From assembly GCA_963789075.1 (NCBI GenBank), contig CAWBJQ010000005.1:62001-126000 (forward strand): DNA of 64,000 bases, written 5' to 3'. The translations under genes and the position numbers were made by a program. The DNA comes from DATATJ01 sp963789075 (GTDB taxonomy: Bacteria > Acidobacteriota > Vicinamibacteria > Vicinamibacterales > CAVVIG01). Shown here one piece after another: positions 29,548-38,441 of the stretch. The notes under the pieces were generated by a model, which saw nothing but the letters and a program-made list of their open reading frames with translations, did not search any database and had not been told where the DNA came from. Numbering within the stretch: the first letter of the stretch is position 1; the number at the start of each line of letters is the position of its first letter.

Positions 29548-30126
29548 ATGCGATCAGTACTGAAAGCTCTTATCCTGACGGCGGTCGTGGCGTGCGTCGC
29601 GGCGCCGTCGCAAGCGCGCGCGGAAGGCTATGTGAGCCCGTGGGCCGGCATCGCATTTGGAAGCAGCGCGAATAATAGCCGTGGGATGTTCGGCGTCGAC
29701 GCCGGCGGGATGGGCGGAGGCGTCATCGGCGGCGAGTTGGACTTTGGCTACAGCCCGAGCTTCTTCGGCACCAACAACGACTTCGGCCACAACACGGTCA
29801 TCGACGTGATGGGCAACGTGATTATCGGCGTGCCGATCGGCGGCACGCACGGCGCTGGCGTGCGTCCGTACGTCACCGGCGGCCTCGGTTTGCTCCGCAC
29901 GCAGATCGACGGCGGCACGATCGCGCAGGTGTCATCGTCGAACAACATGTTCGGTTGGAATCTCGGGGCCGGCGTGATGGGGTACTTTGCCGATCACTTC
30001 GGTTTGCGCGGAGACATTCGGTACCTGCGCGGATTCAAAGACCTGAACACCGGCGTCACGAGCATCGACTTGAACGGCGACCAACTGCATCTGTGGCGCG
30101 CGTCGATCGGCGTGGTCTTCAGATAA
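29548..30126 (+). CDS. Outer membrane beta-barrel protein, 192 residues
   Basis: A signal peptide (LILTAVVACVAAPSQARA) leads to an eight-stranded barrel of the OmpA-like/OMP_b-brl type, with alternating polar and hydrophobic strands: GYVSPWAGIAFGS, GGVIGGELDFGYSPSF, DVMGNVIIGVPIG, RPYVTGGLGLLRTQ, MFGWNLGAGVMGYFADHFGL, RGDIRYLRGFKD and a C-terminal LWRASIGVVFR ending in the Arg-Phe-type terminus typical of such barrels. An AAGGAG ribosome-binding site precedes ATG 29548. The 3-prime end overlaps the convergent sixA gene by 8 bp. Function is unknown beyond envelope structure. Confidence 0.75.
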   Translation: MRSVLKALILTAVVACVAAPSQARAEGYVSPWAGIAFGSSANNSRGMFGVDAGGMGGGVIGGELDFGYSPSFFGTNNDFGHNTVIDVMGNVIIGVPIGGTHGAGVRPYVTGGLGLLRTQIDGGTIAQVSSSNNMFGWNLGAGVMGYFADHFGLRGDIRYLRGFKDLNTGVTSIDLNGDQLHLWRASIGVVFR

Positions 30127-30568
30127 TTCGCCAGAGCTCCTTCCACGTCTCCCCATCGTCAGTCGTCTCGAGCGCGACGATACCATGTGGTGGAAATGCC
30201 GGGGCACGGTCTGCGGGGGCGGCCGTCAAGAGCGCCAAGAGATTGGGCAGTTGCGGATAGTGGCCGACCAGCATGACGTCGCGCGATTCAGCGCGCAGGC
30301 GATCGCGGATCCACGCCGGCGAATCGCCCGGCTGCAGATCGCGCGTCGCTGAAAGCTCGGCCAACGCGTTGCAGGCGCGCCAGAATTCTTCGGCGGTCTG
30401 GCGTGCCCGCAACTTCCCGCTGTGCCACACGACCGCCGGCTTCGCGCCACGCGCCGCGGCGCTTGCCGCGATCCGCACGACCTCCTCACGGCCGCGAGAC
30501 GACAGCGGCCTGCGGGAGTCCTCCTCGGGCCCGACGGCGTCGCCGTGGTGGACCAGGAACAGCTGCAC
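30119..30568 (-). CDS. sixA: Phosphohistidine phosphatase SixA
   Basis: The 149-residue histidine-phosphatase-fold protein has the family layout: LVHHGDA at the N-terminus, RRPLSSRGREE, VWHSGKLRARQTAE and MLVGHYPQLPNLLALL with the second catalytic His. SixA dephosphorylates histidine-phosphorylated signal domains. The usual RHG triad reads HHG here; the phospho-acceptor His is kept but the preceding Arg is His. The start GTG at 30568 abuts the stop of the DUF1684 gene (30569), so the two are translationally linked. The gene end overlaps the beta-barrel gene. Confidence 0.75.
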   Translation of the reverse strand: MQLFLVHHGDAVGPEEDSRRPLSSRGREEVVRIAASAAARGAKPAVVWHSGKLRARQTAEEFWRACNALAELSATRDLQPGDSPAWIRDRLRAESRDVMLVGHYPQLPNLLALLTAAPADRAPAFPPHGIVALETTDDGETWKELWRII

Positions 30569-31516
30569 CTACGATTTCGTGTGGTTCGGTGGATGCGCGT
30601 ACGCCATCTCGCCGGCGAGGATGCGGACCTTCAGCCGATTCTCCGGAATCGGCAGCGGGCACGTCGTGAACGGATTGAACGAGCAGGGCGGATTGTAGGC
30701 CTGGTTGAAATCCAGCACGGTCGTGCCGTCGTCTCGCAGATCGGAATACAAGAATCTGGCAGTGTCGTACGTCTCCTTGCCGCTCGTGCCGTCGCGGAAG
30801 ATGAAATAGAGCCGGCCGGGTCTGGTCGTGGCGGGCCGCATGCGCACCGTTTCCCCGTTCAACGTGAACTCGACGACGCCTTCGGTTTTGTACACGACAT
30901 CGTCGTTCAGCTGATTGACCGTGTGGAACTCGCTCGCCGCGGGATCTTTGATGAACTTGCCGACGACCCGGTAGCTCGCCTGGATCGGAAACCAGTGAAA
31001 GCCTTCGAAGGCGCGCGCCACTTCGCCCTGCTCGTCCCGCATCCGGATCGCCAGACGGTCGCCGCTCGGGTGCACCCAGAGCGCAATGCCGTCCACCGTC
31101 ACTTCGTCTGGTCCGTTTATCTTTCCTGCGCTGTCCAGATGCTCGTCGCTCTTCACCTCGATCGCCGTCGCGATCGGCTGTCCCTTCAGCGTGACGTTCG
31201 CGCCCGGTGCCGGTTCGAAGCGCACGTCCTTGCCCGTGAGCACGAACGTGCCGACCGACTGCGGCGCGCGCGCGGGCAGTTGGACCGTATTGCCGGCGGC
31301 GTTGCCGACCCTGTTCGCTCCGGGATTCAGAAAGAACAGACCGGCCAGCGACACGTACTCCTTCCGGTAGTCGGCTTCGTGCTTCGCGCGGAAGCGCTCC
31401 GTCTCCTTGACGGCGGCGTCGCCGTCCGTCTTCGGAGGGATCGCCTCCTGGCGCTGACCGCAGGCGGAGGCACACAGAGCGGCGGCAGCAACGACGACAA
31501 CGGTGCGTGACTTCAT
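30569..31516 (-). CDS. DUF1684 family lipoprotein, 315 residues
   Basis: A lipoprotein signal ends LCASAC-GQ, giving lipidation at the Cys. The DUF1684 domain follows: SLAGLFFLNPGANRVGN near the start, LYFIFRDGTSGKETY, RFLYSDLRDD, and the diagnostic end DFNQAYNPPCSFNPFTTCPL then PENRLKVRILAGE. The function of DUF1684 is unknown; the twin Cys of the last block are conserved. It is likely inserted in a membrane facing the periplasm. Its stop is directly followed by the sixA start, so the pair forms an operon. ATG 31516 is supported by the signal sequence. Confidence 0.8.
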   Translation of the reverse strand: MKSRTVVVVAAAALCASACGQRQEAIPPKTDGDAAVKETERFRAKHEADYRKEYVSLAGLFFLNPGANRVGNAAGNTVQLPARAPQSVGTFVLTGKDVRFEPAPGANVTLKGQPIATAIEVKSDEHLDSAGKINGPDEVTVDGIALWVHPSGDRLAIRMRDEQGEVARAFEGFHWFPIQASYRVVGKFIKDPAASEFHTVNQLNDDVVYKTEGVVEFTLNGETVRMRPATTRPGRLYFIFRDGTSGKETYDTARFLYSDLRDDGTTVLDFNQAYNPPCSFNPFTTCPLPIPENRLKVRILAGEMAYAHPPNHTKS

Positions 31517-31559
31517 GACAGCGGAACTCCTTCTGATGATGGCATCCTAGTCTCGGCAA

Positions 31560-31979
31560 ATGAAGCAGGTCAACGGTCCTGTCGGCGTCGGCGGGTGGCT
31601 CCTCGTCTTGTGCGTGCTCCTGCTGATCTGGCAGCCGCTCAGCCTGGGCTTGCTCGCGTCGGGAGTCCTGAGCGATTTGGCGCTGCGGGGCGTGCCGCTC
31701 GCGCTGGTGCTGTTGCTGCGAGTGCTCGTCACCGCGGTCGGCATTGCCGCGGGCCTCGCGCTCCTCAACCGCCGGCCGGCGGCGGTGACGATGGCGAAGG
31801 CATCGTTGATCGTGTCGGCGGCGACCGACGTCTTCGTGTACCTGACGCCGTATTTCCCAAGCAACCGCATGCCGGGCGAGACCCCGTTCTACATCGCCGC
31901 GTCGCTGGCGTATTACGCGATCTGGCTGGCGTACCTGTTTCGGGCGAAGCGTGTGACGAATACGTTTGGCGGTCCGTGA
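31560..31979 (+). CDS. DUF2569 family integral membrane protein, 139 residues
   Basis: The chain opens with GVGGWLLVLCVLLLIWQPL, the Gly-Gly-Trp-Leu start of DUF2569, and has four hydrophobic segments: residues about 9-32, 44-66, 78-95 and 110-128. The function of this family is unknown. It is divergent from the DUF1684 gene, with 43 nt between starts. ATG 31560 is the only start before the first membrane segment. The last residues carry a short Arg/Lys tail, probably cytoplasmic. Confidence 0.65.
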   Translation: MKQVNGPVGVGGWLLVLCVLLLIWQPLSLGLLASGVLSDLALRGVPLALVLLLRVLVTAVGIAAGLALLNRRPAAVTMAKASLIVSAATDVFVYLTPYFPSNRMPGETPFYIAASLAYYAIWLAYLFRAKRVTNTFGGP

Positions 31980-31995
31980 TCCGATCGTCCAGTAT

Positions 31996-32022
31996 CGTTC
32001 GTGTCCTTCGTGTCTTCGTGGT
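31996..32022. repeat. CACGAAG-type repeat, half element (locus 5)
   Basis: Only the right arm (CGTTCGTGTCCTTCGTG and TCTTCGTGGT) is recognisable, between the DUF2569 gene and the M28 peptidase. The left arm is missing or degraded. Confidence 0.55.
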
Positions 32023-32073
32023 ACAAAATGGCGGACGCGCTGCGCGAGAGTGGCGGCGTCCTGGGAGGAGCGC

Positions 32074-33717
32074 ATGTCGAAACGCGTCTGTGCGGCGGTC
32101 GTCCTGATGATGGCGCTCGCGCCGATTGCGGCGCAGGAGCGGGCACCGCAGAACGACTCGATCCACAAGGAGGATCTCCGCGCCGACCTCTATTTTCTCG
32201 CGGGCGACGCGATGCGCGGCCGGCTCACCGACACGGATGAAAATCGCGCCGCCGCCGATTACATCCGCTCGCGCTTCGAGCGGGCAGGCCTGGCGCCCGC
32301 CGGCGCCGGCCACTCGTTTTTTCAGCCGTTCAATCTCATGACCGCCACCCTCGGCGATGACAACGCGCTGGAGGTGGTATCGGGTGATGCCGGCACACGT
32401 CGCCTGCGCGGCGGACAGGAGTTCTACCCGCACCGCTTCAGCGCCAGCGGCGATGTGACGGCGCCGGTCGTGTTCACCGGCTTCGGCATCAGCGCCCCAT
32501 ATCTGAAATACGACGACTATGCTGGCGACGTCAAAGGGAAGATCGTCGTCGCGATCGATCACGAGCCGGGCGAGCGCGACGCGAACAGTCCGTTCGAGGG
32601 ATTGATCACCGCCGAGCCGTCGACGGCATGGCGCAAGGCGCTCGCGGCCCAGACGAAGGGCGCCGTCGGCGTGCTGTTCGTCAGCGATGTGCACAATCAC
32701 CCTGGGCCGCCGAATTTCGAGGCGGCCGCGCGCAACTACTGGCCCGAGAAGCTGCCGCGGATCGCCAGCTACACGCTCGCGGCGTGGGCCGACGAGATCC
32801 ACATTCCCGTCGCGCAGATTTCGCCGGCGCTCGCCGCCACGTTGGTCAGCGGTACGGGCAAGCGTTTTGAGGAGCTGTCGAAGGCGGCGGAAACGGCGCA
32901 CGGCTTCACGCCGCTCGCGCTGCCGGGCCTGCGCGTGCACCTGCGCACCGCAGTCGATCGGCACATCGTCCCCGATCGGAACGTCGTGGCGCTGCTTGAA
33001 GGCAGCGATCCGCAGTTGAAGAACGAGTGGGTGATCGTGTCGGCACACTACGATCACAACGGCGCGGAGGCCGGCCAGGTGTTCAACGGCGCCGACGACA
33101 ACGGGTCTGGAACGGTGGCACTGCTCGCGATCGCCGACGCCTACGCGGCCGCGGCTCGGCAGGGCCATCGTCCGCGGCGGAGCGTGCTCTTCGCGGCATG
33201 GAACTCTGAGGAGCGCGGCTTGCTCGGCGCGTGGGCGTACACGGAGGAGCCACTCGCGCCGCTCGCCTCGATCGCCGGCGTGCTGAACATGGACATGATC
33301 GGCCGCAGCGAAGAAGTTCCGGTGGGCGGCGGGCCGCGCTTCAACGGCCTCGACCCGCAGACGGCAGAGTCGAACCGGAACGCCGTGAACGTCGGCGGGC
33401 TGCGGTGGGCGCCGGATCTGCGTGCGTCGATCGAGGCGGCGAACAAGACCGTCGGGCTCGATCTGCGGACACGCTACGACAACAACGCATCGAACCTGGT
33501 GCGCCGCAGCGATCAGTGGCCATTCCTGCAGCACGGCGTGCCGGCGGTGGAGTTCTTCACCGGGCTGCACCCGGACTACCACACGGTGTACGACCGCCCC
33601 GAGAAAATCGAGTACGCGAAGCTCGAAAAGATCGCCCGCCTCGTGCACCAGGCGAGCTGGGAGCTGGCGAACGCGCCGACGCGGCCGAAGCCGGCCAACG
33701 GCCGCTCGATCCCGTAG
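32074..33717 (+). CDS. Secreted M28 aminopeptidase with PA domain, 547 residues
   Basis: A signal peptide (VCAAVVLMMALAPIAAQ) precedes a protease-associated insertion (residues about 100-280, PVVFTGFGISAPYLKYDDYA) and the M28 catalytic domain. Zinc ligands and catalytic residues are seen as SAHYDHNG, NGADDNGSGT, AAWNSEERGLLG, NMDMIGR and LHPDYHTVYD. The enzyme removes N-terminal residues from peptides outside the cytoplasm. GGGAGGAG ends 3 nt before ATG 32074. It stands between repeat elements and is not obviously in an operon. A second M28 enzyme with the same PA arrangement lies on the other strand at 35449. Confidence 0.85.
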   Translation: MSKRVCAAVVLMMALAPIAAQERAPQNDSIHKEDLRADLYFLAGDAMRGRLTDTDENRAAADYIRSRFERAGLAPAGAGHSFFQPFNLMTATLGDDNALEVVSGDAGTRRLRGGQEFYPHRFSASGDVTAPVVFTGFGISAPYLKYDDYAGDVKGKIVVAIDHEPGERDANSPFEGLITAEPSTAWRKALAAQTKGAVGVLFVSDVHNHPGPPNFEAAARNYWPEKLPRIASYTLAAWADEIHIPVAQISPALAATLVSGTGKRFEELSKAAETAHGFTPLALPGLRVHLRTAVDRHIVPDRNVVALLEGSDPQLKNEWVIVSAHYDHNGAEAGQVFNGADDNGSGTVALLAIADAYAAAARQGHRPRRSVLFAAWNSEERGLLGAWAYTEEPLAPLASIAGVLNMDMIGRSEEVPVGGGPRFNGLDPQTAESNRNAVNVGGLRWAPDLRASIEAANKTVGLDLRTRYDNNASNLVRRSDQWPFLQHGVPAVEFFTGLHPDYHTVYDRPEKIEYAKLEKIARLVHQASWELANAPTRPKPANGRSIP

Positions 33718-33727
33718 ACGTCAAGAA

Positions 33728-33950
33728 CTTCACCACGAAGGTCACGAAGGACACAAAGGCGGGTCACGACTGCCACGGCGGATTACAACATTCAACGCAG
33801 AAACCGCAGAGCACGCGGAGACAACGCTTGCGACCGACGGCCGGCGTTGCCGGCCGTTCGCTGAACGAGTCGCAAGCGTCGTCCTCTGTGTCCTCCGTGT
33901 CCTCTGTGGTGACGCTCTTTCTCTGCGATCTCCGCGAGCTCTGCATTGAT
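33728..33950. repeat. Composite CACGAAG/CACGGAG repeat block (locus 6)
   Basis: CACCACGAAGGTCACGAAGG at the left, a middle with AACGCAGAAACCGCAGAG and GCACGCGGAGAC, and a right arm with CTCTGTGTCCTCCGTG, TCCTCTGTGGTGA and TTCTCTGCGATCTCCGCGA. Two nested inverted repeats seem to be combined. The block is the gap between convergent genes (33718-33961) and holds no gene. Confidence 0.75.
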
Positions 33951-33961
33951 CGTCTCGACAG

Positions 33962-35296
33962 CTACGCGACCGCTCGATCCGTGATCTCCAGCCCGCGGTC
34001 GATGATCGCGAACGCTTCGCGCATCTCTGCCTCGGTGATGCACAGCGGCGGATTCGTGAAGAACGTATTCCAGCGCACGAACGTGTAGAGCCCTTCCTGG
34101 CGAAAGAACTTGCCGAGCGCCGCCATCTCGTCCGACGTGCCGTTGAACGGCGCGAGCGGCGTCTGCTTGGCCCGATCGCGCACCAGCTCGACGAGGCCGA
34201 ACAGCCCGATCGATCGCACGGCGCCGACAGACGGATGCCGCCGTGCCAGATCTTCGAGCAGCGCCTTCATCAAGGCGCCCCTCTGGCGGGCGTTCTCGAT
34301 CAGGCGATCGTCTTCGTACACCTGAATCGTCGCGAGCGCCGCCGCGCACGCGAGCGGATGGCTGTTGTACGTCAACCCGCCGTAGAACACCTTGTCCTTG
34401 AACTGATCGGCGATCGCGCGCCGCATGCCGACCGCGCCGAGCGGCACGTACGCGCTCGTCAGCCCTTTCGCCATCGTGAGAATGTCGGGCACGACCTTCC
34501 AGTGATCGATCGCGAACCACTCGCCGGTGCGACCGAAGCCGGCCATCACCTCGTCGCAGATCATCAGGATGCCGTGCTTGGTGCAGAGTTCGCGCACGCC
34601 CTGCATGTAGCCGTCCGGCGGTACGAGGACGCCGTTGGTGCCGCTCACCGACTCGAGGATGAACGCGGCGATCGTGTGCGCCCCCTCCAGCTGGATCACT
34701 TCCTCGAGCATCGCCAGCGACTGCGCCGCGGTGTCCCAGCCGCGCGCGATCCCATGGTACGGATCGAGCACGTGCACGACCCCCGGGGCCCCCGGCTCCG
34801 CCGACCAGCGGCGCGGATCGCCGGTCAGCGCGATACTGCCGGCCGTGGCGCCGTGATACGAACGGTAGCGCGCGAGGATCTTGTGGCGCCCGGTCGCGAG
34901 GCGCGCCAGCTTGATCGCGTTCTCGTTCGCTTCCGATCCGCCGTTGGTGAAGAAGAACACGTCGATGTCGCCCGGCGCGATCTCGGCCAGCTTCGCGCCG
35001 AGGCGCGCACGCGGCTCCGTGGCCATAAACGGGTTGGCGTAGGCGAACAGCGCCGCCTGTTCCTGGATCGCGCGGATGACCCGCTCGTCGCCATGGCCGA
35101 TGTTGACGCACATCAACTGACTGTTGAAGTCGATGAAGCGCTTGCCCTCCGGCGTCCAGAAGTAAATGCCCTTGGCGCGCGCCACCGGAATCGGATCTAC
35201 TTTCGACTGCGCCGACCACTCGAAGAGCGTGTGCTTCCTCGAAAGCGCGATCATCTCGTCGCCGGTCATCGGCTTCTTCGTCGTTTCGACAGCCAT
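33962..35296 (-). CDS. Class-III PLP aminotransferase, 444 residues
   Basis: The sequence carries the class-III transaminase order: GKRFIDFNSQLMCVNIGHGD, FFFTNGGSEANENAIKLAR, YRSYHGAT, ILMICDEVMAGFGRTG with the Asp that contacts PLP, and the lysine in ILTMAKGLTSAYVPLGAVG. The closest recognisable type is taurine-pyruvate or beta-alanine/omega-amino acid aminotransferases, but the amino donor cannot be fixed from sequence. ATG 35296 is the start by homology. The next gene upstream on the same strand is the M28 peptidase, separated by a 150-bp palindromic repeat, so a separate transcript is likely. Confidence 0.8.
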   Translation of the reverse strand: MAVETTKKPMTGDEMIALSRKHTLFEWSAQSKVDPIPVARAKGIYFWTPEGKRFIDFNSQLMCVNIGHGDERVIRAIQEQAALFAYANPFMATEPRARLGAKLAEIAPGDIDVFFFTNGGSEANENAIKLARLATGRHKILARYRSYHGATAGSIALTGDPRRWSAEPGAPGVVHVLDPYHGIARGWDTAAQSLAMLEEVIQLEGAHTIAAFILESVSGTNGVLVPPDGYMQGVRELCTKHGILMICDEVMAGFGRTGEWFAIDHWKVVPDILTMAKGLTSAYVPLGAVGMRRAIADQFKDKVFYGGLTYNSHPLACAAALATIQVYEDDRLIENARQRGALMKALLEDLARRHPSVGAVRSIGLFGLVELVRDRAKQTPLAPFNGTSDEMAALGKFFRQEGLYTFVRWNTFFTNPPLCITEAEMREAFAIIDRGLEITDRAVA

Positions 35297-35329
35297 CTCA
35301 AGCCTTCTTTCTGTTGGCGTGCAAACGCA

Positions 35330-35440
35330 TTCATCACGAAGACACGAGGGGCACGTGGTTCGACAAGCTCACCATGAGCGGCTATCCGCTCGTCCTGAGC
35401 CTGTCGAAGGACGTGTTCTCCGTGACTTCGTGATGAAAGG
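35330..35440. repeat. Palindromic repeat with nested inner palindrome (locus 7)
   Basis: The outer arms TTCATCACGAAGACACGAGG and CTCCGTGACTTCGTGATGAA enclose an inner inverted repeat, TTCGACAAGCTCACCATGAG with CTCGTCCTGAGCCTGTCGAA (35358-35413). The same two-level structure is at 47493 and 52600. Confidence 0.8.
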
Positions 35441-35448
35441 TCAGACGT

Positions 35449-37158
35449 TTATCTCTTCAGCATCGCGTCGCGCTTGGCCTTGAACTCGTTGCCGGGCTTC
35501 CAGTCGGGCATCTTGTCGGCCTGGGCAACGCGGTAGCCCACCGCGAAGAACACGTTCAGATCCTCACGCGTGCCGGTCAGGTCCCAGTCCGGCAGCACGA
35601 CGTCCGACGGCTGGTGGTACCGCTTCGCCGTCCACTCGTCGCGAACCTGCTGGCCGTACTCCGCCGGCTTACCGATGTAGTTGACGCCGCCGTCCGGATC
35701 GAGCGCCGGCACGCCCTGCTTCGCGAAGTTGAAGTGATCCGAGCGATAGTAGAACCCCTTCTCTGGCTCGGCGTCCGCGTGCACGATGCGGCCCTGCTCG
35801 CCGGCGGCATCGCGCGCGTAGTCGTCGAGATCGGACGCGCCGTATCCGACCAGCGTCAGATCCTTCGTGCGCCCGTGGACATTCCAGCTGTCCAGATTGA
35901 TGTTCGCCACGGTCTTCGCCAGCGGATAGATCGGCGTCACCGTGTAGTACTCCGATCCGAGCAGTCCCTGCTCTTCGGCGGTCACGGCAAGAAACAGAAT
36001 CGACCGCCGGGGCGGCGCCGCCAGCTTCGTGAACGAGCGCCCGAGCTCGACGAGCGACGCACACCCCAGCGCATCGTCTTCCGCGCCGTGAAAGATGCCC
36101 TCAGGTCCCTTGCCGAAATGATCCCAGTGCGCGCTATAGATGACGTATTCGTCCTGGAGGAGCGGGTCGCCCCCGTCGAGCCTGGCAATGACGTTCTTCG
36201 AGTTGATCGTGCGCAGCTTGTTGCGAATCGTCATCGACGCCGTCACGCCGAGCGCCACCGGCTTGAAGTCCCGCGTCGCCGCCTGCGCCTTCAAAGCGTC
36301 GAAGTCCTGACCCGCCATCTTCAGCAGGGCCTTGGTCTGATCGAGCGTGATCCATCCTTCGATCGCCGCGCGTCCCATGTTCTTGTCTGGCGTGACCAGG
36401 TCGAACTGCTCGCCCGTCTTTCCCTGAACGACGCCGAACGGATAGCCGGCCGGCTCGGTTTCGTGGACGATCAGCACGCCGGCGGCGCCCTTCTGCGCGC
36501 CGATCTCGTACTTGTAGGTCCATCGGCCGTAGTAGGTCATCGCTTTTCCGCCGAACGTCTTCGGATCGAGCGCCGACGGGTTCGTCGGATCGGGCACGGG
36601 CGGATCGTTGACGAGCATCACCAGCGTTTTGCCCTTCACGTCCACGCCCTTGTAGTCGTCCCAGTTGAATTCGGGCGCGACCACACCGTAGCCGACGAAG
36701 ACGAGCTCGGAGTCGTCGATGCTCGCCGTGGGCGCCACGTGCTTCGTCCACGCGACCACATCGTCTTTCCACTTGAGGGTCTGTTTCGCGGTCCCTTTTT
36801 TGAAGACGAGCGGCGCCGGCGAAGGCGTGATGCCGACGAGCGGCACTTTTTGAATGTACGTGCCGTCGGTATTGCCCGGCTTGAGCCCGGCTTTCTTGAA
36901 CTGGTCCACGAGAAACGCCACCGACCGCTCTTCGCCCGGCGTGCCGGGCGCCCGTCCCTCGAACTCGTCGGACGCGAGCACCTTCGTGTGCGCGAGCACC
37001 GCGTTCATGTCGATGGGCGGCAGCTGACCGATCGGGACATGCTGCGACACCGGCGCCGGCGGCGCTTCCGCGACCGGCTGCGGCTTGGCGTCCGAGCACC
37101 CCACGGCGACAACGCACACAATGACGACGATGAGCGGGACGGCGGTTTTCATCTCCAT
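35449..37158 (-). CDS. Lipoprotein M28 peptidase with PA domain
   Basis: A lipoprotein signal ends VVCVVAVGC-SD. A PA-domain insertion (LVFVGYGVVAPEFNWDDYKG, then VKGKTLVMLVNDPP and QKGAAGVLIVHE) precedes the M28 metal site: YSAHWDHFG, HGAEDDALG, AVTAEEQGLLGS, NINLDSWNV and AKRYHQPSDVV. It is a membrane-anchored aminopeptidase or carboxypeptidase. ATG 37158 lies 4 nt after the stop of the M20 gene, and ATG 37152 is an alternative. The gene belongs to a run of minus-strand genes (TonB receptor, M20 deacylase, M28 peptidase) that plausibly takes up and degrades peptides. Confidence 0.85.
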   Translation of the reverse strand: MEMKTAVPLIVVIVCVVAVGCSDAKPQPVAEAPPAPVSQHVPIGQLPPIDMNAVLAHTKVLASDEFEGRAPGTPGEERSVAFLVDQFKKAGLKPGNTDGTYIQKVPLVGITPSPAPLVFKKGTAKQTLKWKDDVVAWTKHVAPTASIDDSELVFVGYGVVAPEFNWDDYKGVDVKGKTLVMLVNDPPVPDPTNPSALDPKTFGGKAMTYYGRWTYKYEIGAQKGAAGVLIVHETEPAGYPFGVVQGKTGEQFDLVTPDKNMGRAAIEGWITLDQTKALLKMAGQDFDALKAQAATRDFKPVALGVTASMTIRNKLRTINSKNVIARLDGGDPLLQDEYVIYSAHWDHFGKGPEGIFHGAEDDALGCASLVELGRSFTKLAAPPRRSILFLAVTAEEQGLLGSEYYTVTPIYPLAKTVANINLDSWNVHGRTKDLTLVGYGASDLDDYARDAAGEQGRIVHADAEPEKGFYYRSDHFNFAKQGVPALDPDGGVNYIGKPAEYGQQVRDEWTAKRYHQPSDVVLPDWDLTGTREDLNVFFAVGYRVAQADKMPDWKPGNEFKAKRDAMLKR

Positions 37159-37162
37159 TCGA

Positions 37163-38432
37163 TTATCCCTGCGCGGCATCCATCAGGTCGAGGGTCGCGA
37201 GCGCGATGATCTTGGTCGCGTTCACCAGGTCGTCGATACTGCACCACTCATCCGGCTGATGGGCCAGATCGAGAATGCCGGGGCCGTACGCGACGCAGTG
37301 CGGCACGTTGGCGATGCGGGCGATGTGCTTGTGATCGTAGGTGCCCGGGCTTGCGACGAGCTCGGCCGGCTTGCCGAGCACACGTCGCATCGACCGATCC
37401 AGCGCGGCGATCACCGGCGAATCATCGGGGGTCCGCGTCGGATGCACGACCATCAGGTCGCGCAGATCGAATCGGTACGTCGGAACCTCGTGAGGCGCGG
37501 CTCACGAACTGCTCGATTTCCGCCTTGGCCGCGTCGAATCCTTCTTCGATCAGAAATCGTCGATCGAAGACGGCGCGGCAGAGGTCCGCCACGCAAGGCG
37601 TCTGAATGCCGCCAACCGGTTGCCCGCCGTCGATGCCGTTGATGTTGATGGTCGCATGGCGTGCGCCCAGAGGCACCACGGGCACAGCGGTCGTCCGCGC
37701 AGCCAGCGCAGGCTTCAGTTCTTCGCGTAGCAGCTGCAGCAGCCGGCCCATGCCCTCGATCGCGTTGACGCCGAGAAACGGCATGCTCCCGTGGCCAATC
37801 CGCCCACGGGCCGTTACTTCGAACCAGTAGACGCCTCGGTGGCCGATACAGATACGATCGACGTTCAACGGCTCGGGAATGATGACGAAGTCGGTCCGCC
37901 CCGCCGCGATGCGTCCCCCCTCCGCGAGGTACGCGACGCCGGCGAAGCCGCCGCTCTCCTCATCGACGGTCCCGCTGATCTCAATCGTGCCCGGCAGCCG
38001 GACGCCGGCACGCTGGATCGCCTCGGCCGCGAACAGCGCCGCCGCGATCCCTGCTTTCATGTCGCACACGCCGCGGCCGTAGATGCGTCCGTCGCGCACC
38101 AAGCCGCCGAACGGCTCGACCGTCCATCCCTCGCCGGCCGGGACGACATCGAAGTGGCCGTTGAGGTGCACGACCGGCCCCCGTCCGCCACGGCGCGACC
38201 CGACGACGTTGACGCGGGGAAACCGGGCGGTATGCTCCGGCAAACCCTCGGCGGCGATGTACTCGACCGCGAAGCCGCGCCGTTCGAGATCATCGCCGAT
38301 GAAGTGCGCACACGCCTCGTACTCCGAGCCGGGCGGGTTCACCGTAGGAATGCGGACCAGATCGGCGGTATATCGCACGATCTCGTCTGTGGCGCGGTCC
38401 ACTTCCGCAACCACTCGCTCGGTGACGGTCAT
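37163..38432 (-). CDS. M20 family peptidase / ArgE-DapE-type deacylase; frameshift near 37493
   Basis: Reassembled to 422 residues. The dinuclear metal site of M20 enzymes is seen: VVHLNGHFDVVPAG (His, Asp), GRGVCDMKAG, SGTVDEESGG with the catalytic Glu pair, FVIIPEP, and near the end HQPDEW. Members deacylate N-acyl amino acids or cleave dipeptides (ArgE, DapE, CPG2). A +1 event at about 37493 (GCC-T-CAC) joins EQFVSRA to HEVPTYRFDLRDL. The start ATG 38432 is 9 nt after the TonB receptor stop, and the M28 gene follows its stop by 4 nt, so the three are one operon. Confidence 0.8.
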
Positions 38433-38441
38433 GGGCGCAGC

